The notes below the pieces were generated by a model. It saw only the letters and a list, made by a program, of their open reading frames with translations. It was not told where the DNA came from and did not search any database. DNA of 64,000 bases from Heterotrichella gracilis (Eukaryota; Sar; Xanthophyceae; Tribonematales; Xanthonemataceae). The DNA lies in contig JAULBX010018636.1 of NCBI GenBank assembly GCA_032358255.1, forward strand, positions 1 through 64,000, in the 5' to 3' direction. Numbering within the stretch: position 1 is the stretch's first letter; every line of letters starts with the position of its first letter. Positions 58,052 to 64,000 of the stretch are shown here, in pieces. Made by a program: the position numbers and the translations under genes.

Positions 58052-58082
<31 letters not shown>

Positions 58083-58487
58083 CCACCACCACCACCAAAA
58101 ATTCGGTTTCTACGCCGGGAGGACAGACCTCGAACTCGGTTGCAGACCTGGGGAAGGCCGCGAAGAAGGTTGATAGTTAAGAGATGTATTCCCTTACTTT
58201 GAGATGTGCTTGCTGTAGCATGGGTAACCGTTATTTCCAGCTGAAAAGTAATCTGAGAGCGCAATGCACGTATGCCAAATGAGACCTTGTGCAAGCTACC
58301 CTGATTCATCAGTTCACTACAACACGCCATTGTTCAGGCGGAGGCCTTAGCCCAGCAGCGCGACTCACCTGGAAGGTTTGAGCGCCAGCTGCAGAATTTC
58401 TTTCTCCTCCTCACAGTGTGTATGAATGTGGCTGTGGTAGCCTTGATCTGTTACGCCATCCGCACTGTTTTCTCCTCCATGCAGTGA
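57872..58487 (+). CDS. Tail-anchored protein of unknown family, tandem copy 2
   Basis: A diverged duplicate of copy 1. The segment at 57872-58050 repeats TTTLRC and the Pro-Gly-Arg region, followed by a longer CCA repeat. The last exon, 58338-58487, reads AEALAQQRDSPGRFERQLQ, then the membrane segment FFLLLTVCMNVAVVALICYA and the tail IRTVFSSMQ before the stop. Membrane topology is kept although residues differ widely, which suggests both copies were under selection. The repeat period is roughly 800-840 bp. Family unknown. Confidence 0.45.
58041..58096. repeat. CCA trinucleotide repeat
   Basis: Nearly pure CCA/CAC repeat inside tandem copy 2. It reads as poly-His, poly-Thr or poly-Pro by frame. 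A shorter impure version is in copy 1 at about 57217-57300. Confidence 0.9.
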
Positions 58488-58720
58488 AGGTACGGTGGGG
58501 GAAAACTTCTCTGAATGTCATGGCACTCATCTGTCACTTGCGGCTGTTTTGGAGGGTTGGCACAAGGTTCCTCACTACCCCCAACCCCCTCCAACAACCC
58601 CCCATCCACATTTCCTACAGGTGTTCTCCGGCTCTTCCTGATGGGATCGCCATTGAATGCAGCAACTTCCAGTCAGCCAGCCTCCACGGTGACCAAGGTG
58701 TGACCCCGCTCAACAAATGT
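58488..58720 (+). pseudogene. Partial third copy of the tail-anchored unit
   Basis: Sequence after copy 2 (from AGGTACGGTGGGG) repeats the start of the unit that begins at 57684, through the motif around GGAGGGTTGGCACAAGGTTC and the CTTCCTGATGGGATCGCCA stretch. It then diverges before any membrane exon. It is a truncated unit. Confidence 0.6.
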
Positions 58721-59706
58721 ACAAAGGCTTGCTGCCTTCATAATATTAATATGATATTATCCAAGAAAGTGAAAGCTGCTGTGGGTTTTAAGTTCAAGAA
58801 GGGGAAGAGGAGCATTCAGGTGTTGGAGTGCTGCGTGGTGGTACCTTGGACGTCCACGTGCGAGGTCAGGCGAGGAACAATGTTTAGGGGTTAGGGTTTA
58901 GGGTCACAGGCCGCCTGATGAACAATCGTTAGGGTTTAGGGCTAAGGGTCACTGTGGGCCTAATGATAGTAGCAGTACTGGATATATAGCAGCTGCAGCT
59001 GGTGTGGCTGTGTACGCGAAGTGGCTGCAGCACATGTGGAAGGGGATTGTGTTTGTTGTTGGTCTGGTTGGTTGGACTAACTTAGTTAAAGCGTCATCCA
59101 ATTTGTGCAGCCGTCAGTCAAGCTGAGCCTCAGGGAACAAATGAGTTTGGAGACTGCGTTCCACATTTCGTCGAGCATTTAGCTAATTTACTAGTGTATT
59201 GTTGTTAGCGGTGGGCATTGAAAAGGGCACAGTGCTCCTTCTATGCACAATGATGGCATCTATGGCTGTAGCCTTGCGATAAAGCTCCCATTGAAATCCA
59301 CGCTTTTGCACCGATTTTGCGAAAGAAATGAAGGTCACACTGGCTCACCAATAATCTCTGGACTGTCACGATATGGCAAATAAAAACATGCCGATTGTAC
59401 AGACAGCATATACAGTATGTTGCTATGGGTGAATCACCCACACAATTGCACGCAGTAAGACATGGCTGAAGGCAGAGACAAGGGAACAATTGTCAACCCC
59501 AAAACCCAGAATACAATTGGGCTCATACTCAGTATGAGTAGGCTACGCGACCACTCTTACAACAGCACATAAACAGAAACGCTCCATTCCCTTGAATTCA
59601 ATTCAGATGGGCTCAAACTTCAACTTGGAAGTATGAAGTTCAGTGCGAGCAGTAGTGAAACATAAATAGAAATACTTTATTCCCTTGAAATTGCCAGTAT
59701 GTGCCG
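58721..59706. other. Convergent spacer; no gene seen
   Basis: Holds TTTAGGG words at about 58880-58950 and a diverged copy (about 59325-59405) of the segment near 56255-56340. Otherwise I see no gene. Confidence 0.5.
59558..59562 (-). terminator. Candidate TGTAA poly(A) signal
   Basis: TGTAA on the minus strand, about 145 bp beyond the stop of the MFS transporter gene. Confidence 0.35.
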
Positions 59707-62700
59707 CTATTGCACCGTCAAATGGGTGGGGCTTGGCGGCTGTGCCGGGTGCCCATCCCCACCCCCACAGCCCTGCACCTCCTCTGCCTCCCGGTAGTCT
59801 GCAGCTGCTGGCGCCACAGCCACCCCCACGCCGTACATGGCCACCGACACCACCAGGGTGACGGTGATAACAGTCATGCTCAGCGGCCAGTTGCCGGTGG
59901 CACCTGTGGAAACAGAGAAATAAAAATCAAATAATTACATACATTGCCCGGCAGCCGTTTGGCGGTGGACCTGATATCTGGAAATGATGAAGTGCATGAA
60001 ATGCTCAGCGGCCACCACCTGTCGGTGGTGGTTTGATGGGGATGCTGACGTGTTTTTAGTTTATTTTTCCCCCAACCCCGCAGGGCCCCACTCATACATG
60101 ACCACCCACATTCACCAGCAACGCAACAAGGGTTAGCTTGCACAAAAAGAGACTTTGCTCCGCACCATGTACTGCCCCCACGATGGGCGGTGTGGGTATA
60201 TCCCCCAGCGCATGCATGGTGAACATCAGCAGCGCCTGAGCGGCGGGGCGGTGGGCGGCTGGTACTGTCCACATCTGGATGGCATCTGCACAGGGGATGA
60301 AAATACTTTGGAAAACCTTCTTTGTACACCCTAAACCCTACACCTAACTGGGATTGGTTTTATGCTCAAGGATTGGAAGAGGACCAGCACATGTTTAGGG
60401 TTCTGGGAAACCCTGGGCAACGCATTGGCGGCTGGGGAATAAAGGCTTTTGACCCTAAAGCAGGGTTCTGATTGCAACACCAGCATTGCCTGAATGATGC
60501 AGACTGGCACTTGATACATTGTTTCAAGCATACTATATGAGTCCGGGTTCTGGACATACATGAGGGCCCTTGCCCAAGCATTTGCGATGCCAGGCCCAGC
60601 CCGACCACGATGATGAATGGCGTGAATGAGGTGATGGCCCAGAATGCCACCAGGTAGAAAAGCAGGGGCAGCGCCGCTGCCGCCAGCTGAATGGCAAACC
60701 CCACACGCAGCGTGGAGCCAAGCTGGTCCATGATGACACCTATGGAGGGGAAAGAGCAACATTTTTTTGTACATCTGAGAGGTCACGGGTTCGATCCAGG
60801 GAGGGTGAATGAGGTGGTGACCCAAAATGCAACTTCCCTACTACCCACACCACGCACCCCACCACGCGCCCTTGAATGGGGCAGCAGCTGTAGTCAATTT
60901 ACACAACATCCCCCCTTCCCCCTCCCACCCCCACCACGTATCTCCCCCCACCGCCCCCGCCAGCGACGCCACCACCACCATCGCCCCAAACGCGGTGTCC
61001 ACCGCATCTTCCCCCTTGCCAAACACATCCCTCCCATACCGGGGCCCCCAGTAGGTGAGGCACCCCAGCACCGCTTGCATGGGGCAGTAAGCGTAGTTGT
61101 TGAGGATGAATGCCAGGTGGGAGTGCAGCACCCGCATGGATACCCACCACTCTCCCAGCGAGGCACAGGGGGAGGGCTTGACTGCGGGGAGGGGAGGGGG
61201 TGGGTGAGGGGGCAGGGTGTTGTGTGCATGTGGGTGAAATCAACTGGGGGTGCCATGGTGGAAGGGTGGGCAGCGCGCACGGGGCAGTAAGCGTAGTTTT
61301 GAGGATGAATGCCAGGTGGGAATGCAGCACCCGCATGGAGCCCCACCACTCCCCCAGGTAGGCACAGGGGGAGGGCTTGACTGCGGGGAGGGGGGTGGGA
61401 GAGGGCGGAAGTGAGAAGCCTGTAGCGTCGGGTGGTGGAGGCTGGGTGGGAGTAAGTAACTCCCGGTAACCCATGTGCACGAACCCAACCGCACTCATCC
61501 AATCACATGATCAACATTGTGCGGGGTACAAATCCGTCCCCGTTTGAAATGCAGGCGTTGCCCCCGCATACCCACACCCACCTCCCTCCCCACGCGTCCC
61601 CTTGGCTCCCCGCAGCTCGATGCAAGGGGCAAAAAATATGAAAACGATGAACGGGAGGGCCAGCCCCCCTTCCAGCCAAAAGGGGGTGCGCCAGCTGGCG
61701 GCGGTGGCCATCGCCCCCCCCACCACATACCCCACCGCCACCCCAAGCACGTTGGATACAGCCAGCAGGGAAAACCAGAGCGCCTTTTTGTCAAGGGGGG
61801 CGTGGTCGTCAAGGAAGGGGAGGGAAAATGTCATGGCTGCGGCACCACCTGCGGGCATGGGGAGTCAAGAGAGAGTCATGCAAACGCACCTCTTTGTGTA
61901 CCCGTCGATCATGCAACCGCACAAATCAGAGTATTGGTCATGGAGACACACAACTTCGACGTTTTGCATATTCAGAACACACAAAAATCCATGTGGCCAC
62001 ATCCCACCCTGAAAAAGTTTGGGTTCACGGTTGCCCCACCCGCTGTCGGAAACCTCCCACCACTTAGGGCTTGGGGATAACGACCTGGGAGGTAGGGTTC
62101 AAGGTTTAGGGTTTAGGGTTTCACCTGCCCCTGTGAAGAACCGTGCCACCAACATGCCAGCCAGGTTGTGTGACGCACCCGTGCCCAGCACTCCGCACGC
62201 AAAGATCACCATGCCCACGCCTGCACAACCCCACAGGTCTTGAAAGTCAGATGTAATCATCACTGACGGCAGTACGCTTCCCTATCCATGACGTTGTACG
62301 GGGCTGAACCCTACACCCTACACTCAAGGGTTATCAGCCACACTCAGTACTTGGGGTAAGAGTACCTCAGGGGTACTAAAACTTTTACTAAAAGGTGCCG
62401 ACATGCCGGGCACACCATAAAGACTAAATTCTAACGCAATTCCCCAAGGAACCTGATTCCTAAAAACCCTCATACCCTAGTACGCTGACCACCCGCACCC
62501 AGGAGCTTGAAGGCGCTGACGTGGCGCGCCAGGGAAGAGAATACGAATGAGGCCATGATGAGTCCCACGTACACGATGGCAAACAGCAGCCCATCCTCAA
62601 AGTCACTCAAGCCAAACTCTCCCTGCACAGGGGAGTGGAAGTGGCGAGTTTTATCAGGAAACGCAGTGGCAGACGCTACAGTACAACAAAAGCGAGCACA

Positions 62701-63424
62701 GGAGGCGACGAGAGTAATTTTGTGTATGGTGTACTCGCTGAAACAATGCTCAATAAGAGAAATGGCGAAACGGGGTTGTGCTTGGCATTGGGTTGGTAAG
62801 GCAGTGGTTCCCGCCACTATAAGGATGGAGCAATCGTACCGAGTTTAAATTGCACACAGCGTCCAGGTTCAAGGTTTTGAGAGGTGGGTATTTCAATTTG
62901 CAGTGTTTCTGACCAAGCGTATCTTGTAGCGCAGTGGCACCGTGCCACTAGCGTGTGTACTTGTACATGTGAGTGGCATATGCATGCATGCATTGTGAAA
63001 ACCCAACAATGACGAGGGCAGCTGCCTTTAATAGACACGAGACCTGTCAAATACACTGCACTGTTATCACATATTTATGGCTTGGGTAAGGGTACGATAC
63101 CTGTAGCCCAGTCCCGTTAGGATGCTCGTCCGTGTGGTCGTTCGTCCCATTCACACTGCTCGAGCTAAACACCCCGATGTCCAGCCAAACCAGGAACTGC
63201 ATCCCCCATAGCAGCAGCAGCAACCGCAGGGGAGAAAACCATCGGGGATAGGTCCTCGTTCCACCTGTTTTCAAGCCCTGTGCGTCCTCCAGGTGACCCA
63301 AAGCATCGGATGCAGGCTTGTCTTGCAGAGGGGCCTCAGGGTCGTCGAACGTTCCTTGATCACGATCGTCAACACAGCTTGGAGCAGCGTCAGGATCTTG
63401 TGCAGGCGCTGGTGAGAGCGCCAT
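59707..63424 (-). CDS. Spinster-like MFS transporter
   Basis: Predicted multipass transporter of the Spinster (SPNS) branch of the major facilitator superfamily, whose characterised members move sphingolipids or lysophospholipids. Eight minus-strand exons (63101-63424, 62499-62622, 62125-62220, 61582-61848, 60903-61181, 60560-60739, 60166-60285, 59707-59903) join in phase to 528 aa. After a hydrophilic N-terminus of about 60 residues come membrane segments such as LRLLLLLWGMQFLVWLDIGV and FAIVYVGLIMASFVF. Family blocks include VARFFTGAGGAAAMTFSLPF followed by LDDHAP, then SNVLGVAVGYVVGG, and WTVPAAHRPAAQALLMFTMH followed by ALGDIPTPPIVGAV, close to the conserved Spinster HIFGDVPSSPLVG region. 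The exon 5 donor is the least certain: the phase-compatible site adds a Trp/Gly-rich piece. The substrate is unknown; an endolysosomal or plasma-membrane site is inference. Confidence 0.8.
61284..61382 (-). repeat. Intronic copy of MFS exon 5 start
   Basis: A diverged copy of the exon 5 beginning (VKPSPCAYLGEWWGSMRVLH against VKPSPCASLGEWWVSMRVLH), with its own CAG acceptor, lies about 100 bp before the real exon. It lacks the rest of the exon. Confidence 0.8.
62095..62121. repeat. Telomere-like tract at an MFS splice site
   Basis: GGGTTTAGGGTTTAGGGTTTC directly abuts the donor of MFS exon 3 on the minus strand. Confidence 0.8.
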
Positions 63425-63439
63425 AGCGGCCCGTCCGCC

Positions 63440-64000
63440 TCACATAGCAGGGCTTTTAGGCTTGGGTAAGGGGTTGAAAGGCTTAACCACTGCAGCCCAT
63501 ATGTTCAAAAGCCCTGATACAACACGCGTGGCTGGCCTACAAGGGCACCGTAACCCTCCAAGTGGTATGAATTGTTGCAAAGAGGGTGCTTTCCAGTGTT
63601 CTCGTGTACGCTTATGAAGGTTTTGCCCCCGCGCTCCGACAAGACAATTATGTCCGTTGTACAAAACCCTAGGGTTACTTTTAGAGCCCAGTACCTGGTA
63701 CATACTGTTGTTGGATGCCAGCCAGGCTTCAGCCAATGTTATGCGCCTTGCTTTGTTTGCAAGCATTCGTAAGTGTAGACAGACCCACAGGGTTTGGTGG
63801 CGCAACCCCTGGAAAGCGACTGCGTGATGCATGCATATGTTTTCGTAGGCAACGGCTTTGCCATCCGATGGTCCGAGTTTCCAATGGTCAACTCCCAGCT
63901 CGTAAGCCTGGACTGGAGACTCACTAGTGAAACGCCAGCCCTTCGTCCCGTTTTCAACCACTTCGCCTTTTAGGTGTGCACAAGTACGGCAGTTGAAGCT
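63440..64000 (-). other. Open minus-strand frame running off the window
   Basis: The minus strand is open from the window edge to a stop at 63440. The part nearest the edge looks protein-like (FNCRTCAHLKGE, then GWRFTSESPVQAYELGVDHW and KLGPSDGKAVAYEN). The remainder is less convincing and includes an ATGCATGC word, so an exon may end near 63830. It lies only 16 bp upstream of the MFS start, on the same strand. It could be the 3' end of a neighbouring gene or an upstream exon of the MFS gene. The family is not recognised. Confidence 0.3.

Noticed and set aside
60775-60815. A tRNA-like GGTTCGATCC box in an MFS intron
   Set aside because: No A-box or acceptor stem can be paired at the right distance, and the surrounding sequence is an echo of MFS exon 6.
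1-64000. Retroviral, LTR, Polinton or CRISPR elements
   Set aside because: I saw no reverse transcriptase, integrase, capsid or envelope motif, no paired long terminal repeats and no regularly spaced short repeats with unique spacers.

Overview
The window looks like nuclear DNA of a green alga (Chlorophyta, possibly a chlamydomonad; the species cannot be told). Evidence: GC-rich coding sequence split by many GT-AG introns, Arabidopsis-type TTTAGGG/CCCTAAA repeats scattered through introns, candidate TGTAA poly(A) signals, and a TKL kinase of the kind expanded in green algae. I see no rRNA, tRNA, CRISPR array or prokaryotic operon.

Layout. From 0 to 22.3 kb the DNA is a patchwork of local tandem duplications. 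Minus-strand exons there encode coiled coils, Pro/Ala/Gln-rich linkers and, near 0.6-1.5 kb, membrane segments. A decayed DUF726/TMCO4-like hydrolase lies on the plus strand at 9.9-10.5 kb. From 22.8 kb on the window is ordinary and gene-dense: RNF25-like E3 ubiquitin ligase (+, 22.8-26.1 kb); LENG8/THP3-like SAC3-domain protein (+, 26.8-32.2 kb); secreted flavin amine oxidase (-, 33.6-39.2 kb); TylF-like methyltransferase (+, intronless, 40.4-41.2 kb); TKL protein kinase (+, 43.1-50.1 kb); CENP-C-like kinetochore protein (-, 51.8-55.6 kb); a tandemly duplicated tail-anchored protein of unknown function (+, 57.0-58.5 kb); and a Spinster-like MFS transporter (-, 59.7-63.4 kb). I assembled exon chains by matching splice phases. 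RNF25, LENG8, kinase, CENP-C and MFS each close as one open frame over all exons (501, 392, 873, 616 and 528 aa).

The genes are unrelated housekeeping functions (ubiquitination, mRNA processing, polyamine oxidation, signalling, centromere, lipid transport), not a pathway. The divergent pair of the coiled-coil gene and RNF25 has been duplicated with its shared promoter, leaving a broken RNF25 first exon at 18.2 kb.

The most unusual signal is genome style: introns repeatedly carry decaying copies of the neighbouring exon edge with its splice site, separated by telomere-like CCCTAAA tracts. This occurs in at least five unrelated genes. The other highlight is a complete algal CENP-C gene carrying a clear CENPC motif.
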